DNA of 64,000 nt from Cristatella mucedo (Eukaryota > Bryozoa > Phylactolaemata > Cristatellidae). Where the stretch lies: the NCBI GenBank assembly GCA_009760855.2, contig WPIO01000006.1:7679001-7743000 (forward strand). The letters are read 5' to 3'. The notes beneath the pieces were generated by a model, which did no database searches, had not been told where the DNA came from, and was given only the letters and a program-made list of their open reading frames with translations. Numbering within the stretch: the stretch's first letter is position 1; each line of letters opens with the position of its first letter. Below, piece by piece: positions 24,307 through 37,089 of this stretch. Both the position numbers and the translations under genes were made by a program.

Positions 24307-24640
24307 CACTTCAGCTGGTGATGAATATGGCTGCAAGGCTAGTCAACAAATCCCAGAGGTTTGATCATGTGTCTCCTTTGCTGGAAGAGCTTGGATGACT
24401 GCCGGTTGATCAACGGATACCAGAGTAAAGTTCTCACGCTGACCCACAAGGCCCATCTCGGCTTGGCTCCTTCATACCTAGCTGAACTGTTGCACCAGTT
24501 TCAGCTCCCTCGTGCCCAAAGGTCCTGTATGGACAATAAATTAGCTGTTCCATCCCTCTCCTTAAAGACCGTTGGTGACAGAAGCTTTTGCTCTTTAGGC
24601 CCTAGACTATGAAACTCACTACCACAATTCTTATGCAAAG
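24305..24640 (+). mobile_element. L2-B LINE C-terminal fragment
   Basis: Plus frame with TLTHKAHLGLAPSYLAELLH and LKTVGDRSFCSLGPRL. The left edge abuts a minus-oriented SINE-A tail (24255-24305), so two elements meet here. Confidence 0.85.
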
Positions 24641-25278
24641 ACATCTTAGATAGGCTTTCTTTTTCAAAATGAAACATAACTGGAGTTAAAGGATGAAAAT
24701 ACCGACACATGCATTGTTAATCGTGTGAATCTGATATGTCCCCACCGAGCCCACGCTTATAACAAGCACCCGATGGAGATCTTGCCTCCTTCCCTTGTGT
24801 ACTGCTCAGAATGCTAAAGGAACTCCTGTAGTACAATCGATTCAAGATTGTAATAGTGTAAGCATGTGCAACCTCACTTTTACCATCCCAAGACAGCACA
24901 CGTGATGGCACTCTTTCACGGAGCAGCACTTTCGTCAATCGTGCAGAAATCTGGCCACAGCAACCCAAACAGCACCTGTGTCCAAAATGTCACACCACTG
25001 TTCACATCCTTTGGAAAATTGCTTCTTCACGGGAAGTGGCACGATCACACTGCAAGACTAGAAAATGTTTGCACAAAATTGTTTGCAACTTTGGTGGGCA
25101 TGTGACCAATAAGCTAGTGGACTTGTATAACCAATTGGCTGCTATCATGCAGGCCAGCCACGCCACCAATGCATGAGAAGATGTAGCTAATGCATCATTG
25201 GCTGAGACATTATCGGACTAGCTAAAGCTGCAACAGTCGCAAAGCCACCATTGCACTGTGGTTGCACTACAAACATAC

Positions 25279-25366
25279 CTGCATCTCCTGGTTAGTCTCG
25301 TCTTCGGGAGTGAGGTTCCGAAAGCGCTTGATTAGCTCGATGTTGCCTAACGTCGTCTGAAGATTC
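25279..25366 (-). CDS. ASK1: ASK exon 9 (end of TPR region)
   Basis: One base plus 29 codons; acceptor TTTCTAG/G, donor CAG/GTATGT. It encodes NLQTTLGNIELIKRFRNLTP and aligns with human YLKSIVETILIYKHFVKLTT. It completes the Trp codon split by exon 8 and ends in phase 0. It is short, and was recognised through its neighbours and splice phase as well as similarity. Confidence 0.88.
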
Positions 25367-25834
25367 CTAGAAAGTGCAAGACAAACTCAGCCGTTGTTGC
25401 CAGCAGTGACTTGGAACCACCCACTCATAGCACTATTTAGTGCATGGCAGGCTGTTGATAACATGCTGTGACCCCCATGCATGAATTACTCCCTCCTCGA
25501 ACCCCTCTGTTACTTTCCTCCTGGCTCTTTCCAGCAGTTGGTTGTCAACCCATATAATAGAGCAGCTATGTCGAGGGTCGTGAGCACGAAAGCACGACAA
25601 ACTGGGTTCGACAAGGACCCTCTTGGCATTATGGCTTTTGTAATTAGGGCTACAGATCAGGAACAGATCAAAAGGTGCAGACCACTGGATCCCCGAGATC
25701 TCTGGTGGGCAAACGAGTAAACATAGCCGAAGTGGCAACCAGGTTACTAAGGCGATATAGCATCCCGAAAGGGCATCGAAAGAGGTTACAGGTTAAGAGG
25801 TTACTCCAGGCGATAAAAATTGCAACAATGAGAT

Positions 25835-25995
25835 AATCTAATAGCTTCATTTATATAGCTGTGGAATAGCATTGGCAGCCTTCACCCATGCTTGCAGCTA
25901 GCAATAGAGAATTGCCTGAACCAAGAATCGAACCAACTATCTGAGTCGTTAAGTATGAGGACCTGACCATTAGGCTTATACCTGTGACAATAAGC
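25835..25995 (-). mobile_element. SINE-B, minus strand, old
   Basis: AATCTAATAGCTTCATTTAT, GGCAGCCTTCACCCATGCTT, B box complement AAGAATCGAACCAACTATC, then ACCATTAGGCTTATACC at the head. Confidence 0.75.
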
Positions 25996-25997
25996 GA

Positions 25998-26050
25998 CAG
26001 TGACTCTTTTAATAATAATAATAATGCACTTGATCAAGCGCCCTCAGTTA
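25998..26050 (-). mobile_element. L2-A tail end
   Basis: (AAT)n then GCACTTGATCAAGCGCCCTC, cut off abruptly. Only the terminal 45 bp of an L2-A copy. Confidence 0.6.
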
Positions 26051-26219
26051 GTTGGCAAGACAAAAATATATCAAGAATGCGGAGATGCCAGTAAATGCAC
26101 AAAAGGTGAAAATAAAGTGACTAGGGATCCTAGCTATTTTTTGATTTGACGATCGGTGTGGCCAAAGTTAAAAAAATTTAAAAATGAGAACAAGGTCCAT
26201 AACCTAATTAAAATAAACA

Positions 26220-26810
26220 GCCGGCTATTTGGACTTTTGTAAATCACTACTCTCAGGTCTTCCTGCCTATGCCATAAACAATGCTTGCAGCTGGTGCACA
26301 ACTCAGAAGCTCGGATTGTCTGTCATAAACATTGCAATTGTCACATTACACTACTTCTCACTGATCTGCACTTGCTTGCCATCAAGCAGTATCAACGTTC
26401 TGTCACTCACTTAAATGCTTCTTCATTTTCTTGTTCCAGCCTACTTCTCCGAGCTACTATCTAATCAGGCATCGAATCGTATCACCTAATCGTCTGACTC
26501 AAGTCTTTTAGCATTTAAATCCTTTGGATACCGTTTTGCATGCACCCAAAGCCTGGAATGCACTCCCATCTGCCATCACAACCCCTGACTTGCCACTTAA
26601 AAGATGAAAAATCAGCCTGTCCTTCACAGCATTTCTCAGACCATTTAAATTGTCCTATGTTTGCTTATCATTCTGACTGTGTTCAGGTTATCCCTAACAA
26701 ATGGACATTCTTCTTTTCTGGCACATGTGAAGTAATTAAAAAGAGACATGATTCTCCTGGGTTTACATACAAATTTCTTATCTTTATTATTTAGACCAGT
26801 TTTATAATGT
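26220..26810 (+). mobile_element. Old L2-A-like LINE 3' fragment
   Basis: Plus-strand reading gives DFCKSLLSGLPAYAIN, then decayed matches to the HWLPxxQRI and APKAWNALPS blocks, ending in a degraded L2 tail near 26740-26800. Many frameshifts. Confidence 0.68.
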
Positions 26811-28429
26811 AAAGTAACAGTTCACGTCAACACACACCTCACCTTCCTTTGAGCCTCGTCAACTTTTCTAATCCATACTTCAAGTCATTGCCCCTTCCAG
26901 CTGAGCGGGTGAATGAAATAATGTAAATGCACCTCTTACATGCTTGGGCTTCTTCTAAAACTTAAAACTTGGTGGTATTACTATATGCCTGGCGTCTAGG
27001 CCCGGCCACCGGCTGTAACCTTTCCATCAAATTTGAAACATTGGGAAGAGAGATTCAGAGCTGACCACAAGTCATTGTTAGCCACGTGACCACAAAATAG
27101 GGCAGGCCCATTCCAGATTATGATACGAGTATGCTTCTACAAAACTGTGATAATTAGGAACCTGATAAAAACAAAAACGGCGATGCACTTACATGGCACA
27201 CCTGCGTCAAGGTACTCCTAATTTGAGGCTAGAATGCATGAACGATTACTAGAGAACACTATTAATAATTATTAGGTACACAAACATGGTAAGAGAAAAT
27301 ATGGCTTCTATCACCACATACAAATTTAACTGCCTGCTAGAAGCCCCCCATGCTAAAAACACAGATTAAATTGAAACTGCTAATTAGCCTCTCTGGTTTT
27401 TAGCCACAGGAAGGAAAATAGTTAACACATTTTATCTGTATAAGGCAAAAACCTCAAAAATGCAGCTATTTAAATCAACTCAAATGGCTCTTGGGTATGC
27501 TAATACTAGCGTGCACCGGCAAAAACTAAAAAAACAGGCACACAATATTCAATTTGAAAACTACAGACTACGCACATTAGTTTATAGCTGGGCAAAAACA
27601 CAGGTGCAACGACTCACTGACCGGCAGAGCCCTGACTATTCCGGCCGGGTTGTGTATTTATACGCGTTCTACTGAGAGACAATCTCAGCAGTGTTTACAA
27701 ACTTAATTAACTAACGTGTTGAACAAAAGCGTGCTCGTTACTGTTTTATAATTCGTGCAGAATTCAATACTCAATATCAATTATAAGAGTGCACGTTGCA
27801 GCCACAGATGCAAATTAGTAAATTATCTCCCCTCATATTTGTGTACCATCATAACAGTGCTATAACTGTCACAAAGAGCACAGTAAAGCATGAAGTCAGC
27901 GACTTGAGCTGACGGGAAGGACTCGCTCACACTCAAAATTATATAGGTTGGTAGATTGATTAAAATCGTTAACTCAGACACAATAAAAGTAAATCCATAG
28001 CTTATCAGAATCCATCACTGCAAAGACATAGAAACTACTAACTTATTTTCGAAGAGGCAAGATTTTTGTCACCAATTCAAAGGCATTGAAATTACCAGCT
28101 CAATTGGCATCGGACCGGTAACCCAGAGGTTTTTCAGGATTTTTCTCTGCTTGAGGCCAAACTCTTTTTCGACGTTCAATCCAAGAGAAGATGGCATTGA
28201 ATCCCTCTTTATTTTGAAATTAGTGCTTTCCTTACACCAGCAGCTAAAAAGGTCACACTTGCATTCAGCCATTAACAGACGCCACGGATTTGACAGCAGA
28301 CCACTCGTGGGGGGGTTTCCCTTAATTGCATGTCGGCAAAATTTCTTAGGTAAACGACAGCAAACTTTGCTCTCCTAATGCTTGTGATGCTGTTGTATGA
28401 CTCACCGTATATTTGGAATTTGGGCATCG

Positions 28430-28935
28430 TCTTTGACAGTTGCCTAAGTTTTGAAAGTTTCGTTCAGAAGACTGCCTCCACTGCTAGCCAGCACGTCCGA
28501 TCCGTATCTAATATTAGGAACCTTCTACCGTGCTAGCTCCCTCGTTCTGTCTAGGATAGATTACAGCAAGGCAATTTTGGCTGGGCTATCGAAAAAGCCA
28601 CTACGCCACTGAAGCTGGTGATGAATATGGCTGCAATGCTAGTCAACCAATACCAGAGGTTTGATCACGTGTCTCCTTTGCTGAAAGAGCTTCGGTGGCT
28701 TCCGGTTGATCGACGGCTACAGAGTAAAGTTCTTACTAAGACCAAAAAGGCCTGCCATGGCTTGGCTCCATCATACCTGGCTGAACTGCTGCACCAGTTT
28801 CAGCCTCCTCGTACCCTCAGGTCCTCTGTCGACAATAAATTAGCTCTTCCATTCCTCCACTTAAAGACCGTTGGCGACAGAAGCTTTTGCTCTGCAGGAC
28901 CTAGACTATGGAATTCACTACCACAATTCTAACGA
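28430..28935 (+). mobile_element. L2-B LINE C-terminal fragment
   Basis: Plus frame: VMNMAAMLVNQYQRFDHVSP, then LLKELRWLPVDRRLQSKVLT, then LKTVGDRSFCSAGPRLWNSL. The copy lacks the usual L2-B tail. Confidence 0.88.
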
Positions 28936-29729
28936 CATATACTCTCCAGCTGCCGAATATGGAACATTCTTGTTAGCGATTATACGGCTGCAGATCGGCA
29001 CCCAATTCGATTTTTAAAAACCCCTATCATTTAGGCAGCAGTGTGAGGGACTCGTCGAGAAAATTGTGTAAATTTAAAGCCGAGGCTTTCCGGCATTTTG
29101 AACTGCACTTTCGGAAATTGTCTCGGTATTGTAGTTTTGATAGCTGAACCGGCAGAGAACAGGAAAGGCATCCCAAAGGCAGGTGAATTGATGTCCAGCC
29201 TCCTTAGACATCGTCGTGAATCATATTTGCACATGCGAGAATGCACGGCGATTTGGAAGACCAGCCCACACTTCTCAATATATCAGGGCACATGACCTAA
29301 AACTCGTGCTGCTAACCATTGTGCGCTAAGAATACCGCTCACAGAAAATGAATTATGAGGATGGAAAGCTAGAACGGCGCACAGCCACACTCAGCACCTT
29401 CTGGTACAGACAGGCTACACTCAATCGCTAACGGGTCGAAGCCTAGACGGCCCTGAATGGATGGATTTTTAGCCGAGCAAATTGCTCTCTTAGCTCTACC
29501 AACTCAAGAAGCCGATCGCTCCACATTCTCGCTCGTCTAGGTCAGCCTACATAATGCAGCCATAGGGGGCATGCTTGCATAGGTTCGGAATGCTCTTTCG
29601 CCAACACAACCCCCAGAAACTTCGATATATCTTAGGAACAATCGCACAATTCCCCACTGATTGCTAATGCAAGACCGCAGCAGCAGCAGCAGCAGCTGCT
29701 GCTGCTGCTGCGAGGCATGAGCAGCTCAC

Positions 29730-29865
29730 CAGAGTGGTGGACGCAGCTTGAACATGCAGTCGGCCGCCTCGTTGGCCTTGCCGTACTCCTCGGCCAGCAC
29801 GCACACCTCGTAGTACGTGGCCACATCCCAGTAGTCCTGCAGGCTCTGTAGCTGCCCTTTGATTC
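29730..29865 (-). CDS. ASK1: ASK exon 8 (TPR region)
   Basis: Two bases, 44 codons and two bases; acceptor AACTAG/GA, donor CTCTG/GTGAGC. It encodes [20 protein letters not shown], then a segment ending [10 protein letters not shown], matching human LEKLQSYWEVGFFLGASVLA and KLFKLKTPAW. About eight residues found in human ASK1 (LSSLLGKK) are absent at the junction with exon 7. A perfect 32-bp CAG/CTG palindrome lies 18 bp inside the following intron. Confidence 0.94.
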
Positions 29866-31129
29866 CTAGTTGGCTGTTCAACTCGACACCTGCTCAGTGC
29901 CAGCAAGTGTCGGCAAGTGTCAGACGCACGAGCGAGCACTACGCAAGTGGACGGCACCGACCGCAGGCGCGCATGCAGGAGGCACCTGCATGACAGCAAC
30001 AAGCAGCCGACGGAAGTGGAGGCAGCACGAAAAGCGACAAACGTTGCCTGGCAACCTGCTTCCGGCACCTGGCTGAATGTTGTGCACGCTAGCCTAGCGG
30101 CGCAGAATGCAGTCCACGAGCGCCAAGTTCACATTCGTTACGGCCAAATACTGGCAAACTGCAGAAGCGCTCAAGCTGCTGATACTCAGCTACTCAAAAC
30201 TGTCAAACTGTTCAAAAGGTCTGCAGTCAACACGCCTTAACTTACGCATCTTTAAAGAGCGAGCCAACAAATGCTTTTAGCCTAAATAGTAGCCAGGGTA
30301 CGATCGGCAATACTTAAAAGCGGGTTGCTTAGCAAGCTCTTACGATACGCCTACGAGTACTGTTGGCTGGCATGGAACTCAAAAGAACAGAGTACACCAT
30401 CTCCCAATGCACTTCGCCTGAAAGTGACTCGAGCCACCAGTGCAAAAACTCGGCATCGATCTCCCTGCCACTATTAAAACGACGACAGCGAGTCGAGGTG
30501 CACGCTAGGCATACGTCAAGAAAAACTTCACCTGCACATCCGGTAGCCGGTGGCAGCAGGGGTGGTGTGCCTGATCAGAATGCATCAGCACTGCCAGCTG
30601 TGGGGCTCCCACCCCGGGGGACAACACAAAGCTAGGCAGGCATGTTTGTCCCACGCCCACTACCCCCCCCCCCCCCGGCGGGTAAGATTCCTATGCACTA
30701 CGTGGACTTTGCTGATAAGCTAGGTGAGCAGCTGAGGGAAGGCATGCAGTTTGTGGCCAGTGGCTTGATGATAGAAACAGTGAATTCTGGATTGCCGACT
30801 TATAACTGAGCAACTCACACGAACAGCCCTAATTAGCAAGCAATCGATAGTGGATGCAGATGCCATTGCAAGTTGGCCTCCTTCAGCATCTACATCGGCT
30901 CGGCTCCGTTCGGTGCAGTGAGCTAATCCAGATTCCAGATTGTGGCTGCCGAAGCCAGATGCAATTCACGCTGCTGCGATTGCATGCTGTGAAGCAGTGC
31001 CCTCGAAATCAGCTGGCCATCAGCTGTGGGTCATAACCTAACTGGCGATGAATCACACGGCCTATAGCTTCTGGCCATAAAACATCAAAAGAGCTTAGCT
31101 TACAAGGTCAGGCTTCTCAATCCATTCCC

Positions 31130-31333
<204 letters not shown>

Positions 31334-31869
31334 CTTCTTAAAAGTCTTGTTCCACCACTAGAGATGCATGAATATCAAGTCAAGACAGAGCCGGAGATCC
31401 TAGCGCAGTCACCAAATCCAGTAAACCGTGACCGCAACCATCAAAAGAATATTATCTACGGTGCATAGTGCATTTCGTGAAAACTGCAAAAACTACGTGT
31501 TGCTGTGAATTTAGGGTATTTTAAACATGACGCTCCTAAGGACTACCAAGTTCAGAATTTTGAGTAGCATCTTGCTTCAAACGAGCTCACTTATGTCTGC
31601 AAAGTCGCTGTGGGCACGGTTTGTGGGTGTGGGGAGGAGGGGAGGGTTTCCCTACCGACTACACACCCTGAGACTGAGAGTAGATTCTTCAGTCTCGTCT
31701 TGGCGCCTAGTCCAGCATGTTCAGGTGGTCACTGCACGACAGACACCACGAGAGGACGTCTGCATGAAATAGACAACCGAGAAGTGGAATGGAATCTTAA
31801 CTCTGCCATAGACTGGCAAGCTACCCTCTTAAAAAGCTTAAAAGGCCTGGGAGTATATACTTAGTTTCA

Positions 31870-31945
31870 AGGAATTCTCCTTCACAACACCCATATAGTC
31901 TTTGTGGCGTTGTGAAGTTACAGACAGAGATACATTACATATATA
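31870..31945 (+). mobile_element. L2-B 3' tail
   Basis: CACCCATATAGTCTTTGTGG followed by GTTACAGACAGAGATACATT; only the terminal 75 bp are kept. Confidence 0.8.
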
Positions 31946-32090
31946 TAATTCATTTGTAGCGCCCCAAGAGAACGTAATCTCTATTTAGGCGCTGCACATA
32001 TGCCACAGGGTTCGAGCCCACGACCTCAGCTAGATCTTGGTCGTGGCAAGCACCTTAACCACGGTGCCATACGGCTAGAACACCATGCTC
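31945..32090 (-). mobile_element. SINE-A, minus strand
   Basis: Reverse complement of the family: tail first (AATTCATTTGTAGCGCCCCA AGAGAACGTAATCTC), body GGCGCTGCACATATGCC, B box GGGTTCGAGCCCACGACCTC, and the A box complement CACCTTAACCACGGTGCC. Confidence 0.88.
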
Positions 32091-32099
32091 AAATCGGGC

Positions 32100-33000
32100 G
32101 AGGCAGACGACCCTGCAGACGACTTTCACTTGAAGGTGCCGGCTCTCCGACGATGGAAGGCATCATTCAGGATCTGTGTCAGTCACTAGCGGCCACTCCC
32201 AACACGGTCATAAGTTTAGAGCGACCCTTTATTGCCCCCTGCAAGTGGTGGTGATAGCCGTTAAGGCTCTTCTGCCGTTGCAAAAAGCTCACTTATTTAG
32301 AGACATTGTGCCAGAGGCTTGCCAGGTATGGCATATTGAGAAGAGTCACCAAACGCAAGCCTTTGCTTACCAAGCGACACGGAAGAGATCGTCCCAGATG
32401 GGCCTGGAACCATGCCCACTATACAACAGATGACTGGAGTCGAGTTATGTGAACCGACGAGTCGAAATTCTTACATTTTTCTAACAGCAAATAAAAAACA
32501 CTTTCGTAAGTCTCCAAAAGGATGATTTGTACCACCCTGACTGGCACCAACCAACAGTGAAATTTGGTGGCAGAAGTGTCATCGTTTGGGCCTGCATCTG
32601 CTCCTCCAATGTCGAAATTCATCTTCGTAATGTCCGATTTATGGACCAGCATGTGAACATCGATCTGGTATAAATGCTGGGATTACAAATGCTCGAGTTC
32701 TTTTGGAGAACGATAACATTTGACAGCAGGACAATGGCACAAAGCATACAGAGAAGCCTCTCAAAAGTTTCTTTGCTGAAGTAGCTGTCAGAGCCGTGAG
32801 TGGGCCGAGTCAGTCGCCTGACCTAAATCCCATAAAGCATCTTTAGGATAGATTTGGGTTGTGTCTGAGGTCCAATTATGTGCCTGCTAAGACTTTAGAA
32901 GAGCTGCTTAGCCGGCTGCAGTACTACTGGGCTAAAATTACCAAGAGTCTCGGAAGAGGTTGACAAATTCTACAGCACGCTGCTGCGTATAAGAGGCTAT
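32100..33000 (+). mobile_element. Dead Tc1-type DNA transposon split by a SINE-B piece
   Basis: Plus frames show RVTKRKPLLTKRHGRDRPRW, DDWSRVM-TDESKFLHFSNS (near 32430), TVKFGGRSVIVWACICSS (near 32560), QDNGTKHTEKPLKSFFAEVA-like residues (near 32740) and SQSPDLNPIKHL (near 32815). A SINE-B tail half (about 32222-32310) interrupts the N-terminal part. Frameshifted and not active. Confidence 0.87.
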
Positions 33001-33204
33001 TAAAAAGCATGGAGGCCCGACCTACTGCTAAATTATTTGCGATGTAAATATTATTTTTACATAAGCAAGACATGACACATGTGCATTTAGTATGTAGCGC
33101 ACAGAAACTCATAATGTATTCTTCTGTATGCCTAAGTCGAAAGCTGTCGGCAGTACCAGGTGCGCATCTCTCTTCCGGTGGAACACAACTATTGAGTGCA
33201 ATAT

Positions 33205-33221
33205 ATGTGTGTGCATGTGTA

Positions 33222-33284
<63 letters not shown>
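33205..33284. repeat. (TG)n microsatellite
   Basis: About 38 TG units with variation at the left edge. Confidence 0.97.
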
Positions 33285-33963
33285 AAGCGGAATTCGTGGT
33301 ACTGCAAGGCTGCAGTAATGAGTTGAATGAAATCTAACGGCTTTGCTCAACCGTTAAATGATTTAAATTTAACTTGACAAACTTAACGGATGCAGCTTAA
33401 CAAACACACACAGTAGAATATCCAAAAACTCGGCACGAACGTGTAGCAACAGCAAAGCAATCCTGCAGAGCCCACGGGCCCATGCAAGGTCATCGATTAT
33501 TTTCCAAATGCAAAAAACACCCAAGACGCTCAGACCTCTCGGTAGCAGCACATCACAAAACCACGATGGGGGAGTGGCCAAAACAAATCTGTGAACCAGC
33601 TTTAATTTCTTGCTAGGGCTTGTTGCCACTGCAGCTAGCAGGAAAACAGCTGTGCTGTTTTGCACATTCTCCCCCCCCTTGCTGGAATAGATTGCCAGCA
33701 AACAAGACCATGGTTCACAGCTATTCTTTGCTATGGTAGGTTTACACAGTCCCATAGGGAAGAGATGCCTGGAGCACTTGATTCTGATACTCCTTGTCCC
33801 ACGGCTGCAATTGTCAGTTAATCAAGCCTCGGGGGGGGGGATGGACACAACCTGGGGCAGCTGCCATCAGCTTGTGCTAGAACTAACCAGCTGCCTGCCT
33901 GCACCCTGGCCAGATGCAAGCACTATGCGGGCTTGCCACAGAAAATGTTACAGAGTGACTCAC

Positions 33964-34076
33964 CAATCTTCTGAAGTTCTGGGTCGATGGAGAATTGTCT
34001 GCCAGAGATCACGAGCATCGTGGCGAGATTGATGCCAGCGTACAAACTGGGCTGAATCTCGAACGCCTTCCGGTAC
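33964..34076 (-). CDS. ASK1: ASK exon 7 (TPR region)
   Basis: One base, 37 codons and one base; acceptor GGCTAG/G, donor ATTG/GTGAGT. It encodes YRKAFEIQPSLYAGINLATM, matching human FKKAFESEPTLQSGINYAVL, and ends in SIDPELQKIG. The 8.7-kb intron before it is the second longest in the gene and is full of repeats. Confidence 0.94.
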
Positions 34077-34229
34077 CTAGCCACAATCGAAGCAGCTCCC
34101 AACGATGCACACGCCACTACACAGTGTGTGCGCGGGCATGTGCATCGAGTAAGCAGTTCTTGCACAGTAGAGCGCCATCCGCAATAGCAGGCAACCGCCC
34201 AGCAGTCAGCTACTGAGGGAGCTGTTCTT

Positions 34230-34378
34230 TGCAGCGCTGGTTTAGCCCAGCGGTTAAGGTGCTCACCCCGACCAAGGTCTGGCTGCGAGGTCGTGGGCTC
34301 GAGCCCTGCAGCATATGTGAAGCGTCTGAATAGAGATTAAGTTCTCCTGGTGCGCTATACAAAGGAATTGTATTTTCT
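34230..34378 (+). mobile_element. SINE-A, near full length
   Basis: A box TTTAGCCCAGCGGTTAAGGT, B box GGGCTCGAGCCCTGC, body GCATATGTGAAGCGTCTGAA and the tail AGAGATTAAGTTCTCCTGGT. tRNA-derived, likely transcribed by Pol III. Confidence 0.9.
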
Positions 34379-35849
34379 GCTAGCTCAGTCGAATGTTGTC
34401 AAATCACTGCCGAAAGCAGGAGCAAAAGCAGCGAGGCGACGAGCTAGGCAAGCAGATCGTAGCGACAGAAGAAGAAAACTGTATCGTGCCCTTTGTAGAC
34501 GAAGCGCCGAGAAACTTCGAGAAAGAAATGCTTCGAAGGTTATAACCTTTCTGACTCCCACCCTCAGACCTGAACGTGTGTCTTGCTTCACCCACTCTCA
34601 AAGAAAATGTACATATTTCTGCTTCTTCAAGGAAACTGAGTCAGGTCAGAGACCAACTTTTTAGTATCTGTTTCTGCCGGATGTCGAGGATATGCAGTAT
34701 TTTGATGAGACATAAAATTGTCAATTAGCTACAACAAAAAAGTGTATAGGACTCATTTATGATTCTGGAAAAATGAAAGTACTAAAACGACAGCAATGGG
34801 AATTTCCTACAAAAGTGTATCCAGAACAAGCTGCCAGTTCGTGTTCTAATTGGTCCGCCATCGTGTGAGTCTATGTCTCCGATAACATTATTGAGAGACA
34901 CAGACTTTTTTCTATAAGGTTGCTTGCTGTCATAAATTGTATAAGGCCTTATATGCCGTTACTTGGGTTTTTGTGCTTCAAATCAGGCCTGGTCTAGAAC
35001 TTAAAACCTGTGAATGCTAACAGTCAGACAAATTCTCTGAAACGTTTTTCTAAACTAACCAATCTGTGCTTGAAATAAAATAAGCAGGATGATCAGCCCT
35101 TCTAGAAGTCGAGCTATCGCCTTTTCAGTGGCATTCGGTGAGTCACAATTGCATCAACTCTCACCTGTTTTTCCATGAAAAAGAACATTTGAGATGTCTT
35201 CTTTTTCCAACTACTACTAATTTTGCCTCCTATTCTCGACTCACGTCTGGCCATATCTGCACACACTGTTGTCATACTAGCATGTGAAGCAGCAACATCC
35301 AGGCCCTTTACAATTCCACCACATGATGTTCATTGGAACATAAGTGTCACACTGACTTCTTAACTCGCGAAGTATGTGAAATATTTGTGACCAAATCATG
35401 TGCTTGAGGTTTTCAGTGACATACAAAGTGTGACCGAGGTAAAAGCAAGTACAAAAACTGAAATATCTTAAGCACGGCTTCATTTGTATAAAGTTCAACA
35501 GCAATCCAGTGCCACCATCGGTAACCTTATTCAAGCACTCCTGAAATTGATAGTCTAATGCAGCTTTTCTCATATTATGGGATGTATGTATATTCAATGT
35601 AGATGGTATCTCAGTTCAGAAGGTTTGCAATGGCTAAGAATTATAATAGAGCTTTCACAATCATTGGGCTATACCGATTTAGTTACTTCCCTAACAAAGA
35701 CGACAGTGTGGGAAGGCTAAATGCACCATACCTTAGCAAACTTTCCTTCATTTTTGCCAAACATCCACTTGTAAAACCACTTGTATGTGTAGGTCAACGG
35801 TGTTTTCAGAATCAAAATCCTACCTCGATTTCTATAGCTCGCTGCCTGT

Positions 35850-36405
35850 AGGTCTTCCTGCCTATGCAATAAGTTGTTCACTGTTTGTGCCAATCTCTAC
35901 CGCCAGACTAATCTAACGTTGCAGCTGCCACATTAAACTACAACCCACTGACCAGCACAGGCTCCACATCGAGCAGCACATCGACTTCAAAGTATTGCCA
36001 CTCACTTTTAGGTCCGCTTCATTCTCGTATTTTGCTTACGTCTTATGACATAACTACTCTTCGGGGCTCCCTATCGTAACAGCCAGTCCTCTTACTCTGG
36101 CAATCGTAAGAGTGCCTCGAACAAACCTCAAATCCATTGGAGACCACGCTTTCAGTTCCAAAGCCTGGAACTCGCTACCGACAGACGTCACATCCCCTAC
36201 CTTGACGGCATTTAAAAGGAAGCTAAAAACTCACTGCTCCTCAGAGCATTGTTGCTACGAAGATTCGCGTTGTTTTTTCTGTGCTTATGCATTATGACAG
36301 AGCTTGTGATATCACTCAACAATAAATATGCTTCTTCTACAGCACGTGAAAACTCCCCAGAACAAGATTCAGTTCACTAAGTGAGCAATACAAACGTTTT
36401 CATGG
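35850..36405 (+). mobile_element. Old L2-A-like LINE 3' fragment
   Basis: Degraded plus-strand frames keep RTNLKSIGDHAFSS and KAWNSLPTDVTSPTLTAFKR, and the tail AAGATTCAGTTCACTAAGTG AGCAATACAAACG. More diverged than the other copies, so it is older or a separate subfamily. Confidence 0.75.
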
Positions 36406-37089
36406 GAGGACTACTATCACAATTAATGATTATTACAGAAAGTTACAGAATTTTTTATTAGGACACATCATGCGTTTTTCTAATCCTTGTGCCTAAAATA
36501 AATAGAATATAGCTAGTGTCACAAACAAGCTTTGCTTTTGTGGTGAGGACAATGATATATTGAAATTTTCTAGCTTTGCTATTAGACATGGAGAGGATTT
36601 CAGATTTGCACATGTAGCATGTGGTGTGCCGCTACCCGAACTAGTGAGGGTTAGGGGGGACATAGCACCGTGTAATAGTATCCATGGAATTGCAACAATT
36701 CAGGTGCCTTAAACAAACATTTTAGTTTATGTTATTGCAGATTAGGAGAATAAAAAATAATTATATTTAGTCGACATGGCATCAAGAGGTTGCTTGCACC
36801 CAGCAGATAAATTTTGCTATGTGCACGGAATATAATATTTACCAAGTCAACAGCTGGGGGAAAATACTAGGCAAAAGGAACTGCTAGGATGAGCAAAGCC
36901 AACAAAGCATGCCAACAGGAGATCAAGACGAGCCTTGGACACCTCATTTTACATGAGAACACTGCAAGAGAGCTTTTACAGCTAGGTGAGCAATTGCTGC
37001 TTGGGATTTCTTGCACAATATTACGTACAGTTGAAAATTTCATTTTTTTTAATTCGCATAATTCTGATATATTTACAGGCTGGTTCAGG

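Larger units (their letters stand above)
25367..29729 (-). other. ASK intron 8
   Basis: It holds a SINE-B remnant (25835-25995), an L2-A tail end (25998-26050), an L2-A fragment (26220-26640), a second copy of the unnamed repeat seen at 6.1 kb, and an L2-B fragment (28430-28935). AT-rich sequence 26820-27750 and 28936-29660 shows nothing. A 32-bp CAG/CTG palindrome sits next to the exon 8 donor. Confidence 0.5.

Noticed and set aside
35277-35597. 106-codon minus-strand frame in intron 6 as a nested gene.
   Set aside because: No recognised domain, no homologous copy in the window, and the length is within chance for AT-moderate DNA.
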